A stretch of 64,000 nucleotides of DNA from positions 1 through 64,000 of the forward strand of contig JAGFBZ010000706.1 in assembly GCA_018398805.1 (NCBI GenBank), in the 5' to 3' direction. Numbering within the stretch: the first letter of the stretch is position 1; each line of letters starts with the position of its first letter. The notes under the pieces are model-generated. The model had not been told where the DNA came from, made no database searches, and saw only the letters and a program-made list of their open reading frames with translations. Of the stretch, positions 1-10,309 are shown in pieces. The position numbers and the translations under genes are program-made. This DNA is from Hirundichthys speculiger (taxonomy: Eukaryota > Chordata > Actinopteri > Beloniformes > Exocoetidae).

Positions 1-640
1 TGAGGGCTAAAGTAGATGGCCTGTAGCATTTACAAACATCTTCATAAACTGCACAGGTAGACTTCCCATGATCAACAGCCAATTTAATGATGACATCCCA
101 CTGTGTTTTCAGAGTCATCCATACCTCCTGAGGATGCCAGAAATAGGACGAAGTGGTTAAAATATAATTCGCAGCCAGCCGGCCAGGTGGATGAATACAT
201 GAGAGCTACAGCTCGATAACTCTCAAAATTGATCAGGGAAAACTGAGGGAAAAACATCACCGGTGTTTTAAAGGAGTTTCCACTCCTGAGCACACCAGGA
301 ATGGTACGTCCACCTCACCGTTGAAATTTGCACAAAGACGTGCCACAACACTGACACAACACTTATGATACCTTGGCAACGGTGACATGTTTCTCCAGTG
401 GCTTCAGTATCTGGACAAAATCATTTGAATGGCTGTCACAGAGAAGAAGGTCCAGGCACCAGCCGACCTCTGAGATAGTAAAACGCAAATTTGTATTTGT
501 GTACCTGCATAAAGCTTAAAGCCAACATGTCTGCAAGCTCGCTCGCTAACTTATGAAAACATTAAAAGTGACTGTAGAAGTGCAACTTGTTCTGAAAATG
601 TTTGTGGCCATGCACTCTAGATAAAGCACATCTACAAAAA
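1..640. other. unassigned 5' edge of window
   Basis: No gene was recognised here. A 69-codon minus-strand frame (84-293) has no family resemblance I can name, and it may be a chance frame or a scrap of a repeat. A short A-rich tract follows at 637-648. Confidence 0.4.
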
Positions 641-911
641 AAAAAAGATTTGTCCTCACCAATTAAGACAAATGTTGAATGTTAATGTTTTCAGTTTTGT
701 TATATTTGTTCTTTATTTATAATGTGAAGAAAACCTATTGTTAGATGGACTATTAAATGACTTAATATCTGTGCAGTTGTTAACTCCTTCATTGATTAGG
801 ATATTTTGTCCAGAATAGATGTATAGATGTAAAATGGATTTTAAAATGCACTTTATAATTTGCAAACACTTATTATAATATTCATTATTTAGAAAAAAAC
901 AACTCATAGTT

Positions 912-1165
912 TGGGTTAATATAACTCAGCAATGAGGCTGAAATTAACATCAAAGCTGGGTTAAAAAATAAACCAAATAATTGGGTAGAATTAACCCAAC
1001 AGGTTGGGTACAATCAACCAACTGTTTGGGTTGAATCAATAACCCAACTAGGTTGGGTTGTTGGTTCAACCCAATCCACTGGGTTAAAACAACCCAGGAT
1101 TGGGTGCGACCAATATGACCCAGGGGTTAGGTTAAAGCTGAGTTATTTTTAACCCAATGTTTTTC
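912..1165. repeat. TGGGTT/AACCCA-rich palindromic repeat block
   Basis: The hexamer-like words ggttgggt and aacccaac occur many times in both orientations within 250 bases, so the block can fold on itself repeatedly. Dense, irregular, inverted AACCCA units like this are typical of a dispersed fish repeat. The words resemble telomere repeats but are not TTAGGG. Confidence 0.6.
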
Positions 1166-1386
1166 TGTGTGAAGGGACAGATTTATCGTCATTATACTTA
1201 GACTTAGAAAGTGTAATGTCCTCACATCTTCCTCCTACAGATGATGATAAACCATACCTTACCACTACAGCTCACAAGCTTGGTAAGTTGTTAAGCTACT
1301 TTATTGCTTATGGAAATTAGTAAGAAGCCTCCATATGTTAATGCAGGTGATCAAAACTGTAACACTTTTTACTGGTTTGCACTCGC

Positions 1387-1425
1387 AACAGTGCTAACCA
1401 CTAAGCCACCGTGCTGCCCATTGTT
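1387..1425 (-). repeat. tRNA-like SINE head fragment
   Basis: The reverse complement reads gggcagcacggtggcttagt followed by ggttagcactgtt. This is the 5' head (A-box part) of the SINE seen complete at 35092 and 42738. Only the head remains. Confidence 0.6.
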
Positions 1426-1634
1426 ATTCCGTTGTCATAAAATGTGGTGTTATTTTTACAGTTTTACAAATTTGAACTTCAGTATTATTTCATATTAGTT
1501 CAACTAGAGTAACGTACAGTTCTGTGCCCCGAATTACTAACACACAGAAAGCACTGGTTAAGCCCGCGAGGGGACTATTTCTCACTTTCACCACCAGAGG
1601 GAGTATCCTCATATGTGAGTCATGTGCTAGCTCA

Positions 1635-1726
1635 ACAGTTTTGGCATTGCAGCCCAGTACTGTGACGGGAGCAAAGCTGAACATACCATCAACACCGTGC
1701 TGTTCTGTTTGTGTGTACTTTTGCAG
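1635..1726 (+). repeat. direct repeat copy 1 (identical core 86+ bp)
   Basis: The block ttggcattgcagcccagtac ... gtgtgtacttttgcag occurs here and again 440 bases downstream without a mismatch over at least 1641-1726. It ends in a splice-acceptor-like pyrimidine tract plus CAG, and this copy is followed directly by gtaagc, a good splice donor. The function is unknown. Confidence 0.75.
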
Positions 1727-2074
1727 GTAAGCATGCATAAACCATCTCAGAAGAAGTTGTATATGAGTAAAGAATAGTAGTAACAATTAGAGAGAAAGAG
1801 TTGGCCGTTAATTTCCTTGGGTTATGAGTTGAAACAGGATTTGTAATTGTCAAGAATGGCGATGCTAATATTACATTTAAGCTAACTCCAGACAATGTAC
1901 AGAGGCCTAGTGAAGCTGTGAGGGAATGGTTTGTGTCTAGTAAGTTTTCTATGTTACTGCAATGAGCAATTATGCAAAGAGGGAGCTATAGTAGTACCTG
2001 TTGTGTGATATTTTATGCTTATTTGTACTTCTTTGGTTCAGAGAGTGTTGGTTAAAAAGAAATATGTATCGAAA

Positions 2075-2166
2075 CAGTTTTTGGCATTGCAGCCCAGTAC
2101 TGTGACGGGAGCAAAGCTGAACATACCATCAACACCGTGCTGTTCTGTTTGTGTGTACTTTTGCAG
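2075..2166 (+). repeat. direct repeat copy 2 (identical core 86+ bp)
   Basis: This is the second copy of the block at 1641-1726, at a constant offset of 440 bases. It is followed by taccctgaacc rather than a splice donor. Identity over the full core implies a recent duplication or gene conversion. Confidence 0.75.
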
Positions 2167-2343
2167 TACCCTGAACCCCGCATTAAAAATCTTAAAAAGC
2201 ACACTGAGTCTGCTTCTCGTGTGCAACAAGTTGAATAAAAGTAATTAGATGCATCTTTTTGGACAAATAGTTGTTGAAATATGGAATTAATTTCAGAACA
2301 ACCACTATCATACTAATCAGAATGAGTTCTGTTTCGTTCCCTC

Positions 2344-2502
2344 TGCCAGTGGCAGTAAACAAAGTGGATGTGTCTTCTCGCACTCTGTGCAGGTCGAGAT
2401 TTTATATAAACAAAGTCACCTCTGTGACTGGTCGGCTACTGTAGCGCTTCCGGTATAAATACCGCGCTGTAGACGACGTCCAGTCTCTTTGATCTTCTCG
2501 AG
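2344..2502 (+). repeat. DIRS left inverted terminal repeat
   Basis: About 159 bases match the reverse complement of 6621-6782 with only scattered differences. Shared landmarks are tgccagtggcagtaaacaaa at the outer side, cttccggtataaatacc in the middle (a TATA-like word that could serve as promoter) and gatcttctcgagc at the inner side. Confidence 0.9.
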
Positions 2503-2743
2503 CAGTGGCCTGGCATTTTCCGTGGGTCACAGACTCTGTAGATCTGTCATTCGGATCTACTAGTGCAGGTAAGTATAAGGGGCTAGGTGTCTGTCCTCCT
2601 GCCTGTGACCAGACGGTTGGAGCGCAATTGCTGCCCTCTAAGGCTGTGATTGACTGGTAATCTTACCTCTATTTCTCATTGCAGGTTACTTCCAGCCGAG
2701 AGCCGCGGTTGCGTGCGTTCCTCGGCTGGTTCATTTCGCCATA

Positions 2744-3283
2744 GTGCCACTGCAGCCCCGACCAATTGCACTGTTTGTTTGCCCCGCCCACGCTGGAAGT
2801 TCCGACCGCATACTGCGCCTTTTTTATGCGCAGTTTCAGCTCGGATTACCCAGTTTATGCTCTGGAATAGTGGTCACTATGCTCCAGTCTGCTTCCTGCG
2901 CGTGTCCACTGGAACTGGGGGACGGACATGAGCTGTGTCCCAAATGCCTAGATCTGGGCCACTTGAGGGACGCGCTCACAGACCCCTGCATTGATTGCAG
3001 CCTTTTGCCCCTCTCTCTGACAGAGGAAAGGCTGCAGCAGATGGAAGCCCTCCTGTTTGGGAGTGGCGCCGCACCTGTGGCGCCTGATCATGCAAGTGCG
3101 GACTCGCACGGCAGGCATGGCAGGCGTAGAGACAGATCCAAGCCAGGCCCTAGTAGCTTTAAACGGAAAAGGCAGAAGCCGTGGGCTCCTTCTCGTCAGG
3201 AAGTGGAGGCCCTGCGAGCAGAGGTAGAGCAATTGAAGGGCCTGGTGAGGCCCAAGCCATTCCACACCCACAGTTGTGTGTGA
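2744..3283 (+). pseudogene. DIRS gag-like ORF, N-terminal part
   Basis: This is a 179-codon frame at the gag position of the DIRS element. It contains the Cys/His cluster CxCPLELGDGHELCPKCLDLGH, a zinc-knuckle-like motif, then a basic stretch (GRHGRRRDRSKPGPSSFKRK, about residues 122-141) and a short helix-forming tail rich in E, A and L. In DIRS elements this first ORF is thought to package the RNA. The gag region continues in another frame at 3438-4145, so a frameshift separates the two pieces. The assignment follows from position and composition, not from a close family match. Confidence 0.6.
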
Positions 3284-3437
3284 TGCATGGGATCCGGTGG
3301 ATGAGCAAGATGATGCCATGTCCACGAGGGCTTCCAATACATGATTACAGGCTGTCGAAGGTTGTTCTAGCCCTGGGGGCGAGTCTTCCCCTGTCCACCC
3401 TTGCGGGCAGGGGGACCCCCAAGCACAGAGGTGCAGG

Positions 3438-4145
3438 ATGGCTCGGCATCATCCTGTAGGAGTTCCAGCAGCACGGAGCCCGTGGAGGGGCCCTGCCTGC
3501 TGCTGCATGCTACGTTCCAAGCGGCTTTGGCCCGGGTTGGCCTGGATGATGCTCCGGCCGCTCGGCCCGTGGGGAACACGTTCTTTTGGCGGACCCCTAT
3601 GGCCCCCCCTCTTTGAAGTGCCGCCCTCACCAGCCTTCGTGGAAGAGCTGGAGCGCTGTTGGAGGGATCCAAAGGCCTTTGCCCATCATGGCAGAGATGC
3701 CAGGACCCTGGCCTCTATGCGGGAGGCAGACGCACATGGATTACGTCACATGCCCCCAGTGGACCAGTGTATCACCTCACTTGTTCTTTCTCCTGATGAG
3801 GCGCTGAGAGATAAGCCTCGCTGCATGAGTGCACAGTGCCGGGTCACCTATGGCCTTCTTACCAAGGCTTATGACATAGCCGCTTGGATGTGCTCTGTAC
3901 TTCTTCTGGCCCAGTCCCAGATGGTGCAGCCAGAGGGAAAGGAGCTGGGGGACGCCAATGATGCAGCCCTTCATGCCTTCAGCCTGATGGCCCGGTGGCT
4001 TGCAGTTTCTCGCAATGTCACCTGGACTACTGGGCAGCCCACACCCAAGACGTGTGGGTCCTGCAAACTCTGTTCCAGGGTTACAGATTGCAGTTCTGCC
4101 ACTGGCCCCAGCCCCCTCCGGGATCAGGATGACTTCGGTCACTGA
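3438..4145 (+). pseudogene. DIRS gag-like ORF, C-terminal part
   Basis: This 235-codon frame follows the first gag-like segment within the same DIRS element. Readable protein with internal helices spans roughly residues 60-190 (FVEELERCWRDPKAFAHHGR, and later a block around DEALRDKPRCMSAQCRVTYG). It ends just before the reverse transcriptase remnants. I recognise no catalytic motif. It probably continues the capsid-like protein after a frameshift. Confidence 0.5.
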
Positions 4146-4240
4146 TCCTGAGAAGGCCCACGTTTTGCTGTAGGAAATATCCATGCTTCTGGACAAGGGG
4201 GCTATCACATCCATGCCCCCTCGTACACTTCACGTACTTC

Positions 4241-4809
4241 GTGATACCGAAGAAAAACACAACAAAGAAAGCTCCGGCCTGTTCTGGATCTCAGGGGGCT
4301 CAACAAGTATCTGAAGATTCTACCCTTCTGCATGCTCCGTACCAGCAACGTCCTTCAGGCCGTCACTCCAGGGGAGTGGTTCACTGCCATAGACCTGAGA
4401 GACGCTTATTTAATGTGCCCGTTCATCCGGTCCACAGAAAATATCTCCGGTTCGGCTTTCAAGGGAGCCCCTACCAGTTTGCAGTCTTCCCATCTGGCCT
4501 GTCTCTGGCTCCTCTGATCTTTATGAGGTGTTGGGCGCGGCCTTGACACCCCTGTGCCTCTCTGGGGTCAAGGTCATCCCGTACCTCGACGACTGGCACA
4601 TTTATGCCCCCTCGTTTCAAGAGGCAGAGCTAGCCACGGCTCGAGTTCTGGAGCACGTCAAAGCTCTGGGTATGTCAGTGAACCATGAAAAGAGCTCACT
4701 GACTCCCACCCAGCAGACCACCTTTATCGGCCTTGCTCTGGACTCTATGTCCATGCAGGCATGGCCAACGATGGAGCGAGTGGTGCCTTCCATCTGGGGG
4801 CACGTCTAA
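4241..4809 (+). pseudogene. DIRS reverse transcriptase, frameshifted
   Basis: Reverse transcriptase motifs are spread over three frames: WFTAIDLRDAYLMCPF (catalytic Asp block, about 4375-4425), FGFQGSPYQFAVFPSGLSLA (about 4450-4510), then KVIPYLDDWHIYAP carrying the active-site YLDD at 4582-4593. The last is followed by NHEKSSLTPTQQTTFIGL, the typical sequence after the catalytic turn. At least two frameshifts break the gene. The YLDD form and the downstream layout fit DIRS elements. Confidence 0.85.
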
Positions 4810-5042
4810 GCATCCAGACGTGGCTCAGACTGTTGCGGATGCTGACTGCAACCTCAGCCATAACACCCCTGGGGCTGCTGCACCTACGCAACCTGCAGCG
4901 GTGGTTCATCAGTCTCCACCTGGATCCCCGTGTGCACCGGCGAGTCCTTGTCAGGGTGACCCGACCGTGCATGGCTCTTCTCCGGCACTGGAGGGACCAC
5001 CGGTTCCTCCTCCATGGAGTTCCGCTTGGCTCTGTTCCCGCA

Positions 5043-5606
5043 AGATGGGAGGTGGTGACGGCGGACGCCTTCCCCTCGGGCTGGGGTGCTGTGTGGCAGA
5101 GCAGGTCAGTCCAGGGGACCTGGGGCCCACAACGGTGACAGCTGCACATCAACGTGCTGGAGCTGCGGGCCGTCTACTTGGCGCTGAAGCACTTCTTGCC
5201 CTGTCTCAGGGACAAGCATGTGCTTGTCCGCACAGACAGCACCTCGGCAGTGTTTCACATCAACCACCAAGGGGGAATGAAAACCCTGGCCTTGCTGAGA
5301 GAGGCCAGGGCCTACCTTCACCTGGCATCCTTGAGAGCTGTGCACTTGCCAGGCAGGACGAATTCTGTGGCGGACTACCTGTCACGCCAGACGCTGCCCC
5401 CTGGAAAATGGCGACTGAATCCCCAGGTGGTACAACAGATATGGGATCGGTTTGGGGAGGCCCAGGTGGATCTGTTTGCCTCACAGAGTTCAGCACACTG
5501 TCCTCTGTGGTTCTCCCTGATGGAGATCAGTGCGCCACTGGAGCTGGACACCCTCGCCAATCCATGGCTGGAGGGCCTCCTCTATGCCTTCCCCCCACAC
5601 CCCTGA
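5043..5606 (+). pseudogene. DIRS RNase H-like domain
   Basis: Readable RNase H-like sequence starts at VVTADAFPSGWGAVW (first Asp), crosses a stop at about 5136, and continues HINVLELRAVYLALKHF (Glu) and VRTDSTSAVFHINHQGG (second Asp). It then runs into ARAYLHLASLRAVHLPGRTN with SVADYLSRQ. This is the RNase H / post-RH segment found between RT and recombinase in DIRS elements. One in-frame stop is the only clear lesion. Confidence 0.85.
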
Positions 5607-5629
5607 TCCCCGTGGCCTGCCCTTTGCCC

Positions 5630-6449
5630 AATATCCTGAATTACCTCCAGCATCTCTTGGACAGCGGTCGGGCGGCTTCCACACTCAAGGTCCATGTGGC
5701 TTCCCTGTCCGCCCACCACTGCTTTATAAATGGCAGGCCGGTGGGTGAGGATCGCTGGGTGACGCAGTTCCTGTAGGGCCTGAGTGAGCCCCCATTTGAA
5801 CCACTATCAAATGCGGCCTTGCGAGAGTTGTCATTTAAGACCGCATTCTTACTGGCTGTCTCTACTGCCAAACGTGTGGGAGAGCTTCATGCGCTCTCCA
5901 TCAGCTCTACCTGCCTCCGCTGGAAGGCAGGCAGCTCAGGAGTGACACTGTGGCCAAACAACCCTTGTCTTCCTGCCAAAGGTTTTGCCCGGTACTCATA
6001 TGAACATGGTGATTGAACTGGATGCGTATTGGACTCCCCCCTTTGCTTCTGATGTGGATGAGAGGGCGAACTTGCTGTGCCCTGTCCGGGCCCTGCGACT
6101 GTACATAGCGGCAACACAGAGCTTCCGGCGCTTGGAACAGCTTTTTGTGTGCTATGGCGGGAAGTCTAAGGGACAGCGTGTGTCTAAACACAGGGTTTCC
6201 CACGGGGTGGTCGAGGCCATCAGGCTGGCCTACATGGTGACGGGTTCACCTCCCCCTTCGGTGGTGGTTTGTCATTCTGCCAGGGGCATGGCCGCTTCAT
6301 GGGCAGCAATGAAGGGCATGTCACTGCAGGACATCTGCGCAGCAGCATCCTGGGCGATGCCTTGTACCTTTTCCAAGTTCTACTGCCTCGACGTGGCATC
6401 CGGGCCTTCACTGGCAGCAACCATCCTGCCTTTGGTCTGTTCCGATTGA
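5630..6449 (+). pseudogene. DIRS tyrosine recombinase, one stop and one frameshift
   Basis: The element's integration enzyme is a lambda-integrase-type tyrosine recombinase. The N-terminal part reads ILNYLQHLLDSGRAASTLKV. A TAG stop lies at 5774-5776. The catalytic domain then has the first Arg in STAKRVGELHAL (about 5865-5900), the HxxR box in CHSARGMAASWAAMKGMS (about 6270-6325) and the catalytic Tyr in FSKFYCLDVAS (about 6370-6400). A frameshift falls near 5990. All four signature residues R, H, R and Y are present, so the lesions look recent. The enzyme would recombine a circular DNA with the target. Confidence 0.88.
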
Positions 6450-6493
6450 CCAGCGGGTGAGCGTTGGTCCCTCGTGACACTGCTGGTATAAGT

Positions 6494-6594
6494 CATCCAC
6501 TTTGTTTACTGCCACTGGCAATCAGGAGGGAATGAAACAGAACGTAAGTTATGTAGGTAACTATGGTTCTGTGAGTTCCCGGATGACTGCCAGT
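6494..6594 (+). repeat. DIRS internal complementary region (circle junction)
   Basis: The left half (6494-6543, tccactttgtttactgccac ... gaaacagaac) is complementary to the outer tip of the left terminus (2325-2370). The right half (6557-6594, gtaactatggttctgtgagt ...) is complementary to the outer tip of the right terminus (6774-6811). The two halves meet as the two ends would in a circle, which is the template used to restore DIRS ends. Confidence 0.88.
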
Positions 6595-6620
6595 CACTGA
6601 GGTCACTCGGGCCCTTTGTG

Positions 6621-6782
6621 GCTCGAGAAGATCTGATGAGACTGAACGTCGTCTACAGCGTGGTATTTATACCGGAAGCGCTACGGTAGCCGACAGGTCA
6701 CAGAGGTGACTTTGTTTATATAAAATCTCGACCTGCACAGAGTGCGAGAAGACACATCCACTTTGTTTACTGCCACTGGCAG
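6621..6782 (-). repeat. DIRS right inverted terminal repeat
   Basis: This is the inverted partner of 2344-2502. It runs from gctcgagaagatc on the inner side to tttactgccactggca on the outer side. The right tip continues into a unique extension, agtcatccgggaactcacag, to about 6812, which the left terminus lacks. That asymmetry is normal for DIRS elements. Confidence 0.88.
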
Positions 6783-6812
6783 TCATCCGGGAACTCACAG
6801 AACCATAGTTAC

Positions 6813-8184
6813 TTACGTAACTTACGTTATCAAGCTAATGACAACATCATAGGTCGGAGGGTGGGGCAGCCATCAGTGAATAGTATTGTGCTTTAAGACA
6901 TTTCACATCTGACAGTCACTATGCTTGTTCTAGAAATTGACTACATGTTCAGTGCCCTGAGATAGTGAAACTCTTCTCTTACCTTAATAGGAGAGAAAGG
7001 TTTAGTTAGGCTTAGAGTCACACTAGAGTCAAGCTGTGAGAAAAAATTGAGGTTTGAGGTTTCTTTGGATTTTGTCGACTGGTCAACAAATCATTGAACT
7101 TCATAGTAAAAGCCCAGTTTAATTCATAAAAAAACAAAAACACCTTTTTAGAGATTTTCTGGTCACAGCATTATGACATTATCACATAATGCTGTCAAAA
7201 TGACCAGAGCAGCAGTATGGACATATCTCTAAAGTGACTGTTGGTTTATATACGATCTTAATGTAAGCTTTACAGAGACGGTGTCAGACTCTTTTCAAAA
7301 TCTCACAACAGAAACAGAAAATATAGGTGAATGAGAGCAGCTTAATTTGTCTGTGTTAAGATGCAGTGTGCAGCACAGTGTGGGAGAAAGGCAAACAGAT
7401 GAAAAGGGTGGACATGAGGCAGGATGCAGATGTACCAGAGTTTGTGTGTGACATCTGTTCTGGGCATCAAGAGATCTTTCTAACAACCAGTGGCAAACCT
7501 CTGTCACACATGGTTCCTCTCCAGCAGTACAGAAGAACACATATTCAATGAATGCAGACAGATCAGATTTATTGACATGTTTAGTAATGCCACTCTTCCT
7601 GCAGAAGTACTGTTTTCTGATGTGGCCTCCTGGTCACAGCATGCTTCTCCTAAACAGAGACGTGATTATACAATCCAGAGCAGCTTTGCCAGCTTGTGTC
7701 TCTTTGGCACTATTCCCTGAGCGACTGCTCCATATCGCCGCCTACAGCGCCGCAGAAACCACACCCTGCTACGACACAAGCTTTAGCTACTTTCCACTGG
7801 AAGTTGTAAGCAACTCATAATTTGCTGTACTCACTGAAGCCTAAAAGATGATTTGAAAACACAATAACATATATCCGGTCTTTTTCTATGGTGTTCAAAT
7901 TGGTCCATGTTGCCACAGTTTCTGATTCCTCCTCACAGTTTGTAATTTGGCATATTCTATTACTGTTCGCATACATCCAAAGCTAATGGTGACGTACTTA
8001 TTAGCTGTACAACATGTCAGCACTATTTTCTACTGTTATATTTTAGTTAACGGGCACTTTTTAATCAGGTATTGTGACCTTCCTGAAAACTTTGGAACAT
8101 TTCCTAGGTGACACCTTCCTCAGGAAGTTGCATCATTTAGATCTTCTGAATTTCATGGTAAGGCCAAGTAGGTAAATTCAGGAT
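6813..8184. other. no gene recognised; one imperfect hairpin
   Basis: This stretch is mostly AT-rich, unassigned DNA. An imperfect inverted repeat lies at 7159-7207 (outer arms ctggtca/tgaccag, inner arms cagcattatg/cataatgctg). Short open frames around 7366-7820 show no family resemblance. Confidence 0.4.
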
Positions 8185-8598
8185 TTAAAGGTGGGGTAGG
8201 TGTTTTTTTTTTGCAGCACTTTTTACAATATTGCCTGAAAACCTTTTCACATTCCCATTGCACCCACTGAAATAAAATGTTTGCAAAAATAACGAAACGT
8301 TTTGGTCCAGTCTAGAGGGTATAATCAGAGAAAAACTCTGACCAATCAATTTACTGATCATCTTTACTTTTATTGGCTGCCTAATACGTCCATCAAATAT
8401 CAATGCACTCCCACCCACCCTTCCCTCCCTCCCTGCGGTTCATGTAGTCGTGAATCATGTGAAGGCGTGGTTTCGAGGGGTGGGCTGAAGAGGAGGAGGC
8501 AGAGCCTTTGGGAGGAGGGAGGGAGTGTATATTTGAAAATCTCTATTGAGTTGGATTGATGGAACCGTTTTTTCAGAGAACACCAACCCCACCTTTAA
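8185..8598. mobile_element. TTAA-flanked MITE
   Basis: The 406-bp element at 8189-8594 has near-perfect inverted ends (aggtggggtaggtgtt left, aacaccaaccccacct right) and is flanked on both sides by TTAA (8185-8188, 8595-8598). A TTAA target duplication suggests a piggyBac-type transposase, but the ends do not start with the usual CCYT, so the superfamily is open. It encodes no transposase. Confidence 0.7.
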
Positions 8599-8806
8599 GT
8601 TCTCCCTTTGTCTTGTCAGTTTATGTCATGATTTTGAAACTATGACTAACAAGGCCAGTCTGAACTTACTGTTGCCTAAATGAGTTTTCATATTATTTGC
8701 TTATTTGAGAAATATATATTTTTGTAAATCCGTAGAATTTGCTCAGTATCCTCAAGTCATTAGTACGAATGATATGTCGCTATATTTTATGCATTTCTTA
8801 ATAATG

Positions 8807-9988
8807 CTAAAAAGTAGGGGTGCACGATAACTATCGGGCCGATAACTATCGGGCTGATAACAGGAAATTATGATGTCATCCCGATAATTCCAATATCACG
8901 ACAAATACCCCCGATAACATATATTTCTGTCAACACAGCAGTGCCTCGCTCCCTCTGAACCTTGAATGAGCGGCAGTGAATGTTATGTTCAAGTAACGTC
9001 GGCATAATCAGAAAAACGATTACTCAATAAGGAAAACCAAAAATACCCCCTCATGCCAGAAAACAACTCGTCAACTCGGTCATAATTTTGGTAGTTGCGG
9101 ACTTGAATTGATGTTCGCAGTATTCATCCCACATGTTACACATAAAAAAAGAAAAAATAGAAAAGGCTGAAAGAACGACTAGCAAACGAGTAAACGTCGG
9201 AATTTACGTTATACCTTGAATACAGCATGCATTGTGCTGATCACAACAAACATGGCGGCGTGGAACTTCGTTAAAGTTTCAGAAGAAGATAGTTTGGTTA
9301 TTTGTAATGAATCCTCCGAGCGAATTCTACGAGGATGGAAGCACAAGCTTTAATACGTAAAACCCGATCGGCCACCTACAACATAACAATCGCTTCCATG
9401 GAGTTTTGAATTCGTGCTAACGTGAGCTAACGGGAGCTAACGGAAGCCAATGCTAACGTGCACAAGCCAGCAGGGGTCTCACCTCCCCTCCCTCTCCCTC
9501 ATTCCTCTCATCTAAAGCTTCCATGAGATTAAAAAATATATTTAAAAAAAACCTACTGCACCTCATTTACTTTAATCAAAGGTATTAATTTAAATGGAAC
9601 CACAGGCCAAAAAACTATAAATGTTAATGTTGTTTTTCAGTTTGTAATTTTGATGCATGTATTTCCTTCAGTTCAAGGAGCCTTTATTTTATTTTTTTTT
9701 ATATCAGTCAGTAATGCACCTTATTTAAGTTAATGTGAGATATCAAATAGGGTTTGATAGCTTTAAGAAAATGTTTGAGAAGCTTGCCAATAGTTTTTCA
9801 TTGGAAAAAATAAATATCTGTTCATTTAAAAAGTCAAAACTATTTTTGATTTTGTTCATAGTATTGATGTAATGGTCTTAGGTATATGTGTGTGTTATCG
9901 GTTATCGGTATCGGCCTTTAGAAGCTGAAAGTTATCAGTTATCGGTATCGGTTTTAAAAAACAGTTATTGTGCATCCCCACTAAAAAG
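8807..9988. mobile_element. hAT-type non-autonomous element, 1166 bp, 8-bp TSD
   Basis: The element spans 8815-9980. Its ends are imperfect inverted repeats (taggggtgcacgataac / gttattgtgcatcccca), and an exact 8-bp target duplication ctaaaaag lies at 8807-8814 and 9981-9988. An 8-bp duplication and TAGGGGTG-type ends fit the hAT superfamily. Subterminal tatcgg/ccgata words repeat near both ends and may be transposase binding sites. No transposase frame was found. Confidence 0.85.
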
Positions 9989-10109
9989 TCAGCCGTGTTA
10001 CTTTTGCTGCTGTTATTCATATACTATTTTCCATGGGCTTTACAAAAGCAAAATGCAACCACCTTCTGTTTTGACAATAAAGTAGCCTGAGATTTGCCAA
10101 CACTTCTGT

Positions 10110-10110
<1 letters not shown>

Positions 10111-10141
<31 letters not shown>
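10111..10141. repeat. poly-C homopolymer (31 C)
   Basis: Thirty-one consecutive C residues. The length is suspicious, because homopolymers like this are often sequencing or assembly artefacts, but the tract is present as given. Confidence 0.9.
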
Positions 10142-10184
10142 ATACCCATTTAAGTGAATGTTGCATATATGCTAATGTGTGCAA

Positions 10185-10306
10185 TGTGGTTGATTCTCTT
10201 TGTAATGTGTACTATTTAATGTGTATTATGTGTAATGTGTATTATTGCGTATGCTACTCGACACCTTAATTTCCTTCGGGATTAATAAAGTTACTCTACT
10301 CTACAT
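10185..10306 (+). mobile_element. LINE 3' tail fragment
   Basis: The sequence ends aatttccttcgggattaata aagttactctactc, preceded by degenerate TGTGTAAT repeats. The word gggattaataaagt(a) followed by a short tandem repeat is the 3' terminus of the same LINE type seen at 46886 (minus strand) and 58870 (minus strand). Confidence 0.55.
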
Positions 10307-10309
10307 GAT

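Larger units (their letters stand above)
2320..6812 (+). mobile_element. DIRS1-like tyrosine-recombinase retrotransposon, near full length
   Basis: The element has inverted terminal repeats (2344-2502 and 6621-6782), then gag-like frames, a reverse transcriptase, an RNase H-like domain and a C-terminal tyrosine recombinase. Just inside the right end, 6494-6594 is complementary to the outer tips of both termini, the internal complementary region that defines DIRS1-type elements. DIRS elements insert through a circular intermediate and their own recombinase instead of an integrase, so no target duplication is expected. The frames are broken in several places, so this copy is probably dead, although every domain is still readable. 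Confidence 0.9.

Noticed and set aside
912..1165. Interstitial telomere repeat
   Set aside because: The units are TGGGTT/AACCCA in mixed orientation, not tandem TTAGGG.
4733..5776. 347-codon frame inside the DIRS element taken as one protein
   Set aside because: Only its last part is recombinase sequence. Over 5043-5606 the true RNase H reading lies in another frame.
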